DNA of 20,463 bases from an uncultured Bacilli bacterium (GCA_948760655.1 CAQBKK010000017.1:1-20463), one strand, 5' to 3'; positions 14,155 to 20,463 are shown, numbered from the stretch's first letter. Notes: generated by a model from the sequence alone, not told the origin. Program-made: numbers and translations.

Positions 14155-14771
14155 TAAAACCACCCTAAACCAATCATTCTCGTAAAATATACGAAAGCTA
14201 AAACAAACACAATAATACAAATCAAATTGTAAAACATATCACTTTGAAAAATTCTTGGTAAATGTTTCTTAATTGCTGTTAAACCTATAAACAATAAAAA
14301 TCCAATAATACTTCCCGCAACATTAAGCATAATATCATCAATATCAAAAGAACGCCCAATTTGAAGTTGTACAAGCTCTACCGTCAAACTCGTAAGCAAA
14401 CTAATAAATAAAATATGAGATACTTTACTTGCTTTTACATAGCCTGAAACAAAATACCCAAAAGGCACAAAAATTAAAATATTCCCAACAACATTAATCA
14501 TAAACAATTTACTACCCATTTTATATCGAAATATCTCTGTAAATGGCACAATATTAAGCCCACTATTCGTATTCATCTCTGTACTCGTTAAAAGTTGAAA
14601 CAACAAAAGAGCATAAATCACAAACACTAAATTCCAAAATTCTCGATAAAACACAAACCGTTCATGATTAATACGAATATAAGTGGTTCGTATCGCAATC
14701 AATACAACCAAAAAGATAACAACCATCGGCCATACATCCATTATTGCACTTGTTAAAGTATCTACTATCAT
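14154..14771 (-). CDS. VanZ-family membrane protein
   Basis: 205 aa with about five membrane helices (near 14-29, 45-61, 88-107, 118-135 and 151-165, plus a C-terminal one at 182-197). The VanZ pattern is visible: N-I-V-P-F (73-77), N-V-V-G-N-I-L-I-F-V-P-F-G (93-105), V-E-L-V-Q-L (131-136), R-S-F-D-I-D-D-I-M-L-N-V-A-G (140-153). VanZ proteins give low-level teicoplanin resistance in some enterococci; the general function is unknown. AGGG precedes the ATG, which follows the yqfD stop directly. It lies where phoH and pgpH/yqfF lie in B. subtilis, inside a sporulation/ribosome operon, so it is probably a lineage-specific insertion rather than a resistance cassette. Confidence 0.85.
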   Translation of the reverse strand: MIVDTLTSAIMDVWPMVVIFLVVLIAIRTTYIRINHERFVFYREFWNLVFVIYALLLFQLLTSTEMNTNSGLNIVPFTEIFRYKMGSKLFMINVVGNILIFVPFGYFVSGYVKASKVSHILFISLLTSLTVELVQLQIGRSFDIDDIMLNVAGSIIGFLLFIGLTAIKKHLPRIFQSDMFYNLICIIVFVLAFVYFTRMIGLGWF

Positions 14772-15926
14772 TTAATTTCCCTCTTCTTCTGCCTCCGTTA
14801 CTGAAAACTCTTCTACTTTTGTAATATTTTCAATAACTGCATAAAATAACTCTACTTCTATTGTACTATCATTTATACTTTTTTTCAAAACTTTTCGTTC
14901 ATGTATAACCTCTGGACTTTTTAATGTAGCATTTATTTTTTCATCTGCTAACGAAAGTGCTTTTTCTACTCCCTCTTCTAACGTATATTCCAAAGCTTCT
15001 TCCTCTACTTCATATTCTGTATACTTATAAAATGTCCAATCAAAAAATTGAAACAGCACCTTCTCTTCCGTCTCATAATTAGAAAGACGACTTCTAAGTA
15101 TTTTATGACGCCCACTATCAGTTTCCAAAGCAAAATTAATACGTTTTTTTCCTGTTCTTGTTTTATTAGAATAGTTTTTCGGTAAACTCACACTCGTTTC
15201 ATACCAAACCTCAGCATAGATAGACCCAGCAGCACAAACATTTTCTCTTACTTCTTCATTATAGGAAATAATACCCGTAACCAAAATATCTCCCTCTGCC
15301 ACATACTCTCCATCATGCACAAGCACTTCCCCCTTCGTTGTTTGTACATTGGAAACAATCCCACTTTTACTAGCCACAATATGACAATACTTTTCTTCCT
15401 CTTGGTAATTATTGATAATTCGCTCTTCAATTCGAACAACATACTTCATACCGATACTTTCAATTTCAATCCACTCTAACTTATCTTTATAAGTAGCTAG
15501 AATTTGACTTTTAATTTCCTGTAACTCATTATAATCTTTCTTAAAACTTAAAAAATGAATTCCATAAGTCTCCAAACTATTTTTAACAAGAGTTCTTATT
15601 TCTTTATTAGAATGAACAACATCTACTTGTACAATGACATGAGAAAGAAAATAAACAAAAAACAAAAAAGCCAAAACTGCGACACCCCTAAGCGGAGTAA
15701 TCATCTTTTTTAATCGAAAAATACCACTATCTGTAACATAATAAAACTTAGCAGTAACAATTTGTTTTTTAATCCTTTTATAATCACTTTCCAAAACTTT
15801 GATATACAACAAATCTCCTCTAGAAACGACATCATAAACATTAATTCTTGTTTTATAAAGTTTCATTAAAATTCGATTCTTGTTTCGTACATGAGCTTTA
15901 ATATAAATATAGTGATTCATCTTCAT
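14772..15926 (-). CDS. yqfD: Sporulation protein YqfD
   Basis: 384 aa, near the family length. An N-terminal beta/alpha domain (about 1-73) resembling the YqfD start precedes one membrane helix (about 79-98). The large extracytoplasmic part contains W-I-E-I-E-S-I-G-M-K-Y-V-V-R-I-E-E-R, then A-S-K-S-G-I-V-S-N-V-Q-T-T-K-G-E-V-L-V, V-A-E-G-D-I-L-V-T-G and G-S-I-Y-A-E-V-W-Y-E, all characteristic of YqfD. In B. subtilis it is a sigma-E-regulated mother-cell protein needed for efficient sporulation. The ATG at 15926 overlaps the yqfC stop as ATGA. A second ATG at 15920 is possible. It sits directly before vanZ. Confidence 0.92.
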   Translation of the reverse strand: MKMNHYIYIKAHVRNKNRILMKLYKTRINVYDVVSRGDLLYIKVLESDYKRIKKQIVTAKFYYVTDSGIFRLKKMITPLRGVAVLAFLFFVYFLSHVIVQVDVVHSNKEIRTLVKNSLETYGIHFLSFKKDYNELQEIKSQILATYKDKLEWIEIESIGMKYVVRIEERIINNYQEEEKYCHIVASKSGIVSNVQTTKGEVLVHDGEYVAEGDILVTGIISYNEEVRENVCAAGSIYAEVWYETSVSLPKNYSNKTRTGKKRINFALETDSGRHKILRSRLSNYETEEKVLFQFFDWTFYKYTEYEVEEEALEYTLEEGVEKALSLADEKINATLKSPEVIHERKVLKKSINDSTIEVELFYAVIENITKVEEFSVTEAEEEGN

Positions 15927-16165
15927 CTTGAAAACCCCACATGAGATAAAGTACCCTCAATCAATATCTCTCTTTTTTGTAACTGCTTGACTCGCAAATT
16001 TTCCCCATCCAAATGAAGAGTAAAACCACTCATCGCCAAAACAATTTGATTATCTGTAAGTTTTAAAATATCCACATAATTAAAAACGTGAATTTTACTT
16101 TCAAAAATCGCAATGGAATAATCTGTATCAAATAAAAAATTCTGCATAGTTTTATAAAGATGCAT
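15923..16165 (-). CDS. yqfC: Sporulation protein YqfC (YabP/YqfC family)
   Basis: 80 aa. The beta-rich pattern I-x-V-F-N-Y-V-D-I-L-K-L-T-D-N-Q-I-V-L, then G-F-T-L-H-L-D-G-E-N-L-R-V-K-Q-L and a final I-L-I-E-G-T-L matches the small YabP/YqfC family, which accompanies YqfD in spore formers. AGGTG lies six bases before the ATG at 16165; an ATG at 16171 and a GTG at 16174 are too close to it. It ends in TGA overlapping the start of yqfD, showing that TGA is a normal stop in this organism. A terminator lies just upstream, so a promoter should lie in the short 16166-16204 gap, but I could not assign one. Confidence 0.85.
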   Translation of the reverse strand: MHLYKTMQNFLFDTDYSIAIFESKIHVFNYVDILKLTDNQIVLAMSGFTLHLDGENLRVKQLQKREILIEGTLSHVGFSR

Positions 16166-16203
16166 GTACATCACCTATAAAAACTATATGTTTTTCAACC
16201 CAT

Positions 16204-16235
16204 AAAAAAAACCATAGAATAACTACTATTCAGGT
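16204..16235 (-). terminator. Rho-independent terminator after the 246-aa gene
   Basis: An outer ACC/GGT and inner GAATA/TATTC stem (inner arms 16231-16227 and 16221-16217) is followed by eight Ts (16211-16204) on the minus strand. It begins at the stop codon of the 246-aa gene. The stem is imperfect, but the T run is long. Confidence 0.55.
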
Positions 16236-16975
16236 TACTTCTTTTGTTTTAAAGCCAAAACTCGTTTATTATACGATTGTTTTGCTTTTCCTAACTCATC
16301 CATTCTTTCATTTCTAAATTGTAAATACTCGTTGTATGTTAAACCATCTTGTAATACCTCCTCTCCTCTTGAAGACCAAACATAAGATAAAAGCTGTAAA
16401 TCAACATCCATTTGAAAATTCCAATAATCTACAAACAAATCTTTATCATCTTCTGCACTTTCAAGCGCCAATTTATCTTGTATATAATAAACACCATTTT
16501 CTCTATCAAGCAAAGAAACTTCTTGAAATTCATGAGTCGAATACTTTCCTTTTAAAACATCATAAAATTGATTTCCAACAAGTACTACACTTTCTTTATT
16601 TGTCTCTTTTGGCCATACAGGAAGTTTAGAAAGGATAGTAGGAACCCCATCTACTACTCGAATATGCCTATATTCATTACCCATATACCACTCTTCACTG
16701 CGATTACGCGCTGCGACAAAAAAATCCCTCGCTCCAAAACGTTGCATTTTTACATTACAACACTTATTCGCACGATAAAACATTAAACTTTTAGAAGCCA
16801 AATCCTCTTCATTAGTAAATGCTTCTTCATAGTTTTCATTAATAACACCAGAAGAGGCAATTCCTGCCGAATTAGTAATTAAAACTTTTCCATCAACTAA
16901 AGCTAATCCTTCCAAAAAATGGACTTTTTCATTTACTTCCACATAAGAACCATTATTCAATTTTATCTTTCTCAT
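16235..16975 (-). CDS. Unrecognised 246-aa protein between yqeY and yqfC
   Basis: No family recognised. There is no signal peptide or membrane segment. The first 60 residues look like a beta-rich module (K-I-K-L-N-N-G-S-Y-V-E-V-N, L-A-L-V-D-G-K-V-L-I-T-N). A middle Cys/Arg/Trp-containing section has C-C-N-V-K-M-Q-R-F-G-A-R-D-F-F-V-A-A-R-N-R and W-Y-M-G-N-E-Y-R-H-I. The C-terminal quarter is helical and acidic, then basic (L-A-L-K-Q-K-K end). AAGGAG is seven bases before the ATG at 16975; the open frame back to 17020 runs into the yqeY terminator. It is bounded on both sides by terminators and so is an independent unit inserted in an otherwise conserved cluster. I found no convincing vegetative promoter in 16976-17019. 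Confidence 0.65.
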   Translation of the reverse strand: MRKIKLNNGSYVEVNEKVHFLEGLALVDGKVLITNSAGIASSGVINENYEEAFTNEEDLASKSLMFYRANKCCNVKMQRFGARDFFVAARNRSEEWYMGNEYRHIRVVDGVPTILSKLPVWPKETNKESVVLVGNQFYDVLKGKYSTHEFQEVSLLDRENGVYYIQDKLALESAEDDKDLFVDYWNFQMDVDLQLLSYVWSSRGEEVLQDGLTYNEYLQFRNERMDELGKAKQSYNKRVLALKQKK

Positions 16976-17018
16976 TTTTCTACTCCTTAAAATCTTCTTT
17001 TTTAATCTTTCATAAATC

Positions 17019-17045
17019 AAAAAATACCCACTACAGGATATTTTT
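17019..17045. terminator. Terminator after yqeY (possibly bidirectional)
   Basis: On the minus strand ATATCC (17041-17036) pairs with GGGTAT (17029-17024), one G-U pair, 6-nt loop, followed by a five-T run (17023-17019). The flanking A and T runs extend the stem to about ten pairs. It starts at the yqeY stop codon. Confidence 0.7.
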
Positions 17046-17484
17046 ATAAATGCATTAATCTATCTTTTACCTTTTTAGAAACAAGACTCATATCACATCT
17101 AGTAGCAATGCTTTGTAATTCCTTCATAATAGTCCCCATATCTTTCATACTAGTAGGATTTATATTAGAAAAAACTTCTTCTATTTTTATATCAATTTCC
17201 TCTTCACTCATTTCCTCTGGTAAATAAGTTTTTAATAAAGAAATCTCTTGCTTTAAATTCTCTATTTCTTCTTTTTTTTCAAATTTTTCAAATTCTGCTA
17301 TAGAATCCAATCTCATTTTTACTTGTTTTTTTATAACAGCAATCACTTCATCATCCGATAAATCTTCTTTTTTATTAATTTTCTCAAGTTGTAGAGCACT
17401 CTTAAGCATCCGAAGAACTCCTAAAGAAAATTTATTTTGCTCTTTCATAGCATGTACCAAATCTTCATTGATTCGATTAAACAT
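17044..17484 (-). CDS. yqeY: GatB/YqeY domain protein
   Basis: 146 aa, typical length. All-helical family related to the C-terminal domain of the GatB amidotransferase subunit, whose function as a stand-alone protein is unknown (a tRNA-related role is proposed). Visible landmarks: L-R-M-L-K-S-A-L, the V-K-M-R-L-D-S-I-A-E-F-E-K segment (usually K-Q-R-x-D-S), E-I-S-L-L-K-T-Y-L-P-E-E-M-S, and S-M-K-D-M-G-T-I-M-K. The ribosome site is weak (a GGAT/AAGTGAT region). It follows rpsU by ten bases, as in B. subtilis, and is ended by the hairpin at 17019-17045. Confidence 0.92.
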   Translation of the reverse strand: MFNRINEDLVHAMKEQNKFSLGVLRMLKSALQLEKINKKEDLSDDEVIAVIKKQVKMRLDSIAEFEKFEKKEEIENLKQEISLLKTYLPEEMSEEEIDIKIEEVFSNINPTSMKDMGTIMKELQSIATRCDMSLVSKKVKDRLMHL

Positions 17485-17494
17485 TACAAATCAC

Positions 17495-17686
17495 TTATCC
17501 GTTTCTTCTCTTATTTTTACGTGCATTACGTATCATTTCTTTTTTAGCTTCTCTTCTTTTAACACCAGGCTTCTCATAGTGCTTCTTTTTCTTTAATTCA
17601 GAAGGGACACCACTTCTTGCGACTTTTACTTTCCATTTTTTTATAGCATTATCAACATTTCCATCGCTTACCACTACTTTTGTCAT
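17495..17686 (-). CDS. rpsU: 30S ribosomal protein S21
   Basis: 63 aa, the usual size of S21. The N-terminal V-V-V-S-D-G-N-V-D-N-A-I-K-K-W-K segment and the basic C-terminus (H-Y-E-K-P-G-V-K-R-R-E-A-K-K ... R-N-A-R-K-N-K-R-R) are diagnostic. S21 helps initiation at the 30S platform. AAGGAGGG lies six bases before the ATG at 17686, so the frame beyond it (to 17704) is not used. It is the first gene of a two-gene transcript with yqeY and has a strong promoter. Confidence 0.97.
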   Translation of the reverse strand: MTKVVVSDGNVDNAIKKWKVKVARSGVPSELKKKKHYEKPGVKRREAKKEMIRNARKNKRRNG

Positions 17687-17715
17687 ATCTATCCCTCCTT
17701 TCATTTATTACAATA

Positions 17716-17745
17716 ATTATAGCACCAAAACCTCATATATAGCAA
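17716..17745 (-). promoter_or_regulatory. Strong sigma-A promoter of rpsU-yqeY
   Basis: TTGCTA (17745-17740), 18-base spacer, and an extended -10 TGCTATAAT ending at 17716. Transcription should begin near 17709, giving a leader of about 20 bases. Confidence 0.75.
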
Positions 17746-17805
17746 GAAAGAATAAATTTTTTAGAGAAATAATCTTAGAGCATGCAGTCAATCACAGCAA
17801 GCACC

Positions 17806-17832
17806 AATCTATTATAAAGCTATAAATAGATT
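17806..17832. repeat. Inverted repeat between the frr-operon terminator and the rpsU promoter
   Basis: AATCTATT on the left and AATAGATT on the right are perfectly complementary; the stem extends by ATA/TATA to 11 pairs with one bulge and a 4-nt AAGC loop. On the minus strand it directly follows the T run of the 17835-17860 terminator and is not itself followed by a T run. It could be a second-stage transcription or RNA-processing structure, or a protein-binding site about 60 bases upstream of the rpsU -35 box. Confidence 0.45.
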
Positions 17833-17834
17833 AT

Positions 17835-17860
17835 AAAAAAAACAAGATGTATCCTGTTTT
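17835..17860 (-). terminator. Rho-independent terminator of the frr operon
   Basis: AAAACAGGA and TCTTGTTTT (one G-U pair) around a 4-nt TACA loop, with a run of eight Ts in and after the 3' arm. The hairpin begins inside the stop codon of the 197-aa gene. Confidence 0.75.
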
Positions 17861-18452
17861 AATCCAACGTTTTATCTAAAACTTTTTTTATGATTTCCTC
17901 TTCTAAATCTATACTACCAAGCTCATCTTCATAAACAGCCTTCGCATCAGGAGCAGAATAAGTTAAAAGAAAAGAAGAATAAAATAAAGAAAGAATGAGT
18001 CCTCCTAAGACAAACATTACTTTAAATGTTCCCCTATGATATTTATGTATCTCTTCTCTCCATAATTCTTTTAAATCTTCATGTTCTTTACAAAACACAA
18101 AAACTTTTTCAGTAAGAGAATGATAAAGATTTTCATCTGGTTGATTCTCTAAAGAAATCAAATTTTGATATATTTCCCTTGAAAAAGACTCTATCTCTTC
18201 TAACCATTCATACGTAATTCCTTCTTTTTCTAATGATTTAGAATTCTTTTTCAAATACAATAACTCCTTATTCAATAAAAGAATAACTCTTTGAATTTCA
18301 GATGAATTGTACCTTTCTCCTCTGATTAATTGCAAACGAATAAAAAGAAAATAACAAGAAACAAGATTTCTGTATTCTCCTTGTGTATCAATTTTAGTAT
18401 TAGAAAAAAATTTAATCATTTTCATTATAACAGCATCTAATGTTTTCATCAT
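17859..18452 (-). CDS. Unrecognised 197-aa protein with one C-terminal membrane helix
   Basis: No family recognised. Residues 1-140 are predicted helical and highly charged (many Lys/Glu, with Y-L-F-x-I-R-L-Q-L and L-L-L-N-K-E-L-L-Y-L-K-K), followed by one hydrophobic helix (about 143-165) and an acidic tail of some 30 residues (D-E-L-G-S-I-D-L-E-E-E-I). Without a signal peptide, a tail-anchored-like topology with the helical domain in the cytosol is likely. GAGGG lies seven bases before the ATG at 18452; the next codon is also ATG. It is the last gene of the frr transcript, 22 bases after frr, and carries the operon terminator at its stop. Confidence 0.65.
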   Translation of the reverse strand: MMKTLDAVIMKMIKFFSNTKIDTQGEYRNLVSCYFLFIRLQLIRGERYNSSEIQRVILLLNKELLYLKKNSKSLEKEGITYEWLEEIESFSREIYQNLISLENQPDENLYHSLTEKVFVFCKEHEDLKELWREEIHKYHRGTFKVMFVLGGLILSLFYSSFLLTYSAPDAKAVYEDELGSIDLEEEIIKKVLDKTLD

Positions 18453-18474
18453 AAAACCACCCTCTAAAAAAGAA

Positions 18475-19002
18475 TTAAACTTGCATTAATTCTTCTTCCT
18501 TTTCTTTTAATTTTTCATCTACAATTTTATTGTATTTATTGATTACCTCTTGTACCTCTTCTAATAACCTTTTCTCTTCATCCTCTGGATATTCTTCCTT
18601 TTTTATAGCAGTATTTTCCTCTTGACGAATATTTCTTAATGCCACTCTTGCTTCCTCTGCAACTTCTTTTGCTTGTTTTACATATTCACGTCTTCTATCT
18701 TCAGTAAGTTCAGGAATAGTTAAAATAATAATTTCACCATTATTGGTGGGAGTAATCCCGATATTGGCTTCATTAATAGCTCGTTCAATATCTTTAAGCG
18801 TTCCCCTATCAAATGGTTTAATCATAAGTTGTCTTGCCTCTGGTACTGTAATATTAGCAAGGCTTTGAATGGGAGATGGTACTCCATAATAGGGAACCAT
18901 AATTCCATTTAACATAGCAGGATTGGCTCTTCCTGCACGTATATTTAATAATTTATTCTCTAAGGCTTGGATTGCTTTATCCATTTTTTGTTCTGTATTC
19001 AT
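18475..19002 (-). CDS. frr: Ribosome recycling factor
   Basis: 175 aa, slightly shorter than the usual 185. RRF with EF-G splits post-termination ribosomes. Hallmarks: I-R-A-G-R-A-N-P-A-M-L, Y-Y-G-V-P-S-P-I, I-T-V-P-E-A-R-Q-L-M-I-K-P-F-D, I-E-R-A-I, G-I-T-P-T-N-N-G, P-E-L-T-E-D-R-R-R-E, A-L-R-N-I-R. The loop where most RRFs have L-E-K-N-G-D-I-T-E-D is shortened to E-E-Y-P-E-D-E, which explains the lost residues. GGGAGG is four bases ahead of the ATG. In B. subtilis frr follows pyrH; here its upstream neighbours are two membrane-anchored proteins. Confidence 0.97.
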   Translation of the reverse strand: MNTEQKMDKAIQALENKLLNIRAGRANPAMLNGIMVPYYGVPSPIQSLANITVPEARQLMIKPFDRGTLKDIERAINEANIGITPTNNGEIIILTIPELTEDRRREYVKQAKEVAEEARVALRNIRQEENTAIKKEEYPEDEEKRLLEEVQEVINKYNKIVDEKLKEKEEELMQV

Positions 19003-19011
19003 AATTCCTCC

Positions 19012-19761
19012 CTAATTTAAAACTATAGTATCATTATAAGCGACTGTATCGGTTTTGACAATATATTTCATCAAAAGTTCTCCACTTTCATCTATATAAA
19101 TTATATACGTATCCTGCTCTTTTAACGCATTCATCGCTTCTTCTACTTTTATAGTTGGAACTTCTTCTAGTTTTTCACGTACTAAAAGAAACACTTGAGT
19201 AATAGAAGTAGAATACTTATTTAATAAATCTATACTACTTACCCTTTCTCCAGTAGTAACATTAAACACATAAGAACGCATCTTTTCTATACTAGAAAAG
19301 CCTATTTCACAAGAATAACTTGATTCATAAACAACAAGTGTTACATAATCAGCAAATGAATACACACCATAATCCAAAATACTTGCTTTTTTTATGCCAT
19401 CAGTATTTCCATAAGAACATGTATCCCCACTTTCTATTTTAGTGATTGCACTTCTTTTTTCATCTACCAGTTGTTTTAGCTCTTGCGTTAAATTTTTAGC
19501 ACTTTCACTATCTAAATTAATAACAGGATATTTATAGGAAATAGAAAGTCCACTAGAAATACTCCCTTCATCAATATAATAAATATAATCTTTACTCTTT
19601 TCTATTTTCCATTTATCATTCTCTTCTTTATCTATAACAAATACCTCTTGCAAAGTATCCATATGACTTCGATAAATCAAAAAAGTACCAATCACCACTA
19701 TAGACAAAATAAGAAGAAAAAATAAACCAAACCCTACATAACTATTTTCATTTTCATCCAT
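19012..19761 (-). CDS. Membrane-anchored extracytoplasmic protein, possibly DUF3298/DUF4163-like
   Basis: 249 aa. Short cytosolic N-terminus, one membrane helix (about 11-31), then an exported domain of about 215 residues. The stretch V-F-N-V-T-T-G-E-R-V-S-S-I-D-L-L followed by a helix with Q-V-F-L-L-V-R-E-K-L is reminiscent of the strand-turn-helix F-D-L-x-T-G-x-x-x-x-L-x-D-L-F of DUF3298/DUF4163-type wall-associated domains (seen in PdaC and RsiV). This is resemblance by eye only. Two cysteines (C-S-Y-G-N and S-C-E-I-G) could form a disulfide outside the cell. AAAGGAAG precedes the ATG. It lies two bases after the thioredoxin-fold gene and nine before frr. Confidence 0.6.
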   Translation of the reverse strand: MDENENSYVGFGLFFLLILSIVVIGTFLIYRSHMDTLQEVFVIDKEENDKWKIEKSKDYIYYIDEGSISSGLSISYKYPVINLDSESAKNLTQELKQLVDEKRSAITKIESGDTCSYGNTDGIKKASILDYGVYSFADYVTLVVYESSYSCEIGFSSIEKMRSYVFNVTTGERVSSIDLLNKYSTSITQVFLLVREKLEEVPTIKVEEAMNALKEQDTYIIYIDESGELLMKYIVKTDTVAYNDTIVLN

Positions 19762-19763
19762 AA

Positions 19764-20348
19764 TTATTCTTCCTTTAAATATTCTTTTATTCCTATAGCA
19801 AAACGTTCTTTAACACTCTTTTTAGTAGCTTCATTAAAATAAACTTCTGGCAATTGATTTCCTTTTAAGAAAGCAACATCATCATCAAAATATATAACAT
19901 TACCATTTCTTACCATAACTATAGTAGGAGCAACAATATCTGTATTCCCAGCATCATCCACTCTCAAATAATCTTTTAAATATTCAACAATTCGATTATA
20001 GGTTACATTATTCAAGCTACGATCCTTTTTAAAATCATAATAATAAATTTCTTTTATTCCATTGAATATGGCAACTTCATTTAAATAATCAGCATAATAA
20101 TGACTCCAAATATTACCAGGAAAACCAAAAAATAAAATTCCTGATTTATTATTTAAAAGATCTAAAACTTCATGCTCCCCAACATATTTATAAATATTAT
20201 CTTTGGTTATATCTTTATAATCATTAGAAAAACGAACATTATCACTTATTTTTGTTGTATAATCTTTCGTTCCCAAAATCACAAAAAAATAAATCATAAC
20301 AACAAAAAGAATAAATTTTATTATATTTTTTAATTGTATTTTTTCCAT
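19764..20348 (-). CDS. Membrane-anchored thioredoxin-fold protein without cysteines
   Basis: 194 aa. One N-terminal membrane helix (about 10-26), then an extracytoplasmic domain. The segment S-G-I-L-F-F-G-F-P-G-N-I-W-S-H-Y-Y (69-85) aligns by eye with the strand-1/active-site region of thioredoxin-like proteins (often G-F-P-x-C-P-W-C), and D-I-V-A-P-T-I-V-M-V-R-N-G-N-V-I (137-152) with the cis-proline loop (Pro141) and following strands. Both active-site cysteines are replaced, and I find no cysteine anywhere in the protein, so a redox role is excluded if the frame is right. A binding or chaperone role is possible. A GTG at 20357 is in frame; the ATG at 20348 is preferred, with weak GTGG ahead. 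First gene of the frr transcript. Confidence 0.65.
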   Translation of the reverse strand: MEKIQLKNIIKFILFVVMIYFFVILGTKDYTTKISDNVRFSNDYKDITKDNIYKYVGEHEVLDLLNNKSGILFFGFPGNIWSHYYADYLNEVAIFNGIKEIYYYDFKKDRSLNNVTYNRIVEYLKDYLRVDDAGNTDIVAPTIVMVRNGNVIYFDDDVAFLKGNQLPEVYFNEATKKSVKERFAIGIKEYLKEE

Positions 20349-20364
20349 AACTACCACTATAAAT

Positions 20365-20373
20365 AGTATACCA
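20365..20373 (-). promoter_or_regulatory. Extended -10 promoter for the thioredoxin-fold/frr operon
   Basis: TGGTATACT (20373-20365) matches the extended -10 pattern with one mismatch and is identical to the element before yqeG (5761-5753). No clear -35 hexamer is seen. Transcription would begin about ten bases before the start codon at 20348. Confidence 0.5.
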
Positions 20374-20399
20374 AAAAAATCTTCTTTCTTACTAGCAAT

Positions 20400-20427
20400 A
20401 AAAAAGACATTCGTAAAACCAATGTCT
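20400..20427 (-). terminator. Rho-independent terminator of the gene upstream of the window
   Basis: AGACATT (20405-20411) and AATGTCT (20421-20427) form a perfect 7-bp stem with a 9-nt loop, followed on the minus strand by a T-rich run (TTTTTATTG). It closes a minus-strand transcript that enters from beyond 20463. Confidence 0.75.
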
Positions 20428-20463
20428 ATCCAATTAAAAATCGAGGACGAACTCCATCACTTA
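20426..20463 (-). CDS. Possible C-terminal end of an off-window gene
   Basis: One minus-strand frame reads S-D-G-V-R-P-R-F-L-I-G and stops with TAG at 20428-20426, flush with the terminator stem. Twelve codons are too few to identify a product, and other frames also stop nearby, so this is a tentative call based on the terminator and the plausible peptide. Confidence 0.3.
   Translation of the reverse strand, partial: SDGVRPRFLIG

Noticed and set aside
14155..14220. N-terminal extension of ybeY
   Set aside because: The extra 22 residues are the vanZ coding region read in another frame; the SD and the usual YbeY length support the GTG at 14154.
15248..15442. 64-codon minus-strand frame inside yqfD
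   Set aside because: An alternate frame entirely within a well-recognised gene.
15923..16165. Mycoplasma-type code (TGA read as Trp), considered because of the low G+C and small genes
   Set aside because: yqfC and yqzL end in TGA at the expected family length, and Trp codons in conserved positions are TGG.
16175..16203. Sigma-E-like -10 (CATATAGT) before yqfC
   Set aside because: A matching -35 is not visible, and the implied start would fall in the ribosome site. Sigma-E control of yqfC is known in B. subtilis, but I cannot support the site here.
16336..16786. Two overlapping plus-strand frames opposite the 246-aa gene
   Set aside because: No ribosome sites, and the minus-strand frame has a good AAGGAG and a terminator at its stop. 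They are antisense shadows.
1..20463. CRISPR array, tRNA, rRNA, insertion sequence or phage genes
   Set aside because: No regularly spaced direct repeats, cloverleaf-like segments, transposase or integrase motifs were seen; spacing between genes is short throughout.

Overview
The window is a compact, AT-rich (very roughly 30% G+C), almost entirely minus-strand piece of a Bacillota (Firmicutes) chromosome. The best guess is a spore-forming Bacilli or Erysipelotrichia-like gut lineage. The evidence is the gene order (rpsU, yqeY, yqfC, yqfD, ybeY, dgkA, era, yqzL, recO, glyS follow the Bacillus subtilis order), a sigma-K-type sporulation sigma factor, the YqfC/YqfD sporulation pair, divIVA/sepF, a glycine T-box, and strong AGGAGG ribosome sites. 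TGA is used as a stop (yqfC, yqzL), so this is not a code-4 mollicute. I see no IS element, prophage, CRISPR array, tRNA or rRNA. Many genes start at a codon downstream of the longest possible start, because the Shine-Dalgarno (SD) sequence lies inside the long reading frame. The coordinates given here use the SD-supported start.

Right to left, which is mostly the direction of transcription. 20463-17859: the possible tail of an off-window gene and its terminator, then a promoter and four genes: a cysteine-free thioredoxin-fold membrane protein, a membrane-anchored protein, frr, and a membrane protein of unknown function. 17860-17019: rpsU and yqeY with their own promoter and terminator. 16975-16204: an unrecognised 246-aa gene bounded by terminators. 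16165-11567: a tight, partly overlapping operon yqfC-yqfD-vanZ-ybeY-dgkA-era-yqzL-recO. 11556-10836: an unrecognised 188-aa gene with a consensus promoter and a terminator. 10813-9061: glyS behind a T-box riboswitch, then a terminator. 9056-8110: sepF-divIVA with a promoter and a terminator embedded in the end of divIVA. 8098-6526: an ABC-F ATPase preceded by a six-codon leader ORF and three alternating complementary segments.

5836-6531 is the only clear plus-strand gene, sigK. It converges on the ABC-F gene and diverges from 5732-823, an operon yqeG-yqeH-mutL-(ParB-like protein)-(GNAT acetyltransferase). At the left edge are a small DUF3592-like membrane protein with its own promoter and terminator, and the first 46 codons of an apparent ABC exporter.

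Functionally the region is housekeeping: translation (glyS, frr, rpsU, ybeY, yqeH, era), repair (mutL, recO), division (sepF, divIVA), envelope lipid recycling (dgkA) and sporulation (sigK, yqfC, yqfD). I do not see a defence-type novel system. The most interesting signals are regulatory: the leader ORF plus three-segment element before the ABC-F gene, and a glycine T-box whose leader seems far too short for a canonical Stem I. Several conserved-looking unknown genes sit inside core operons.
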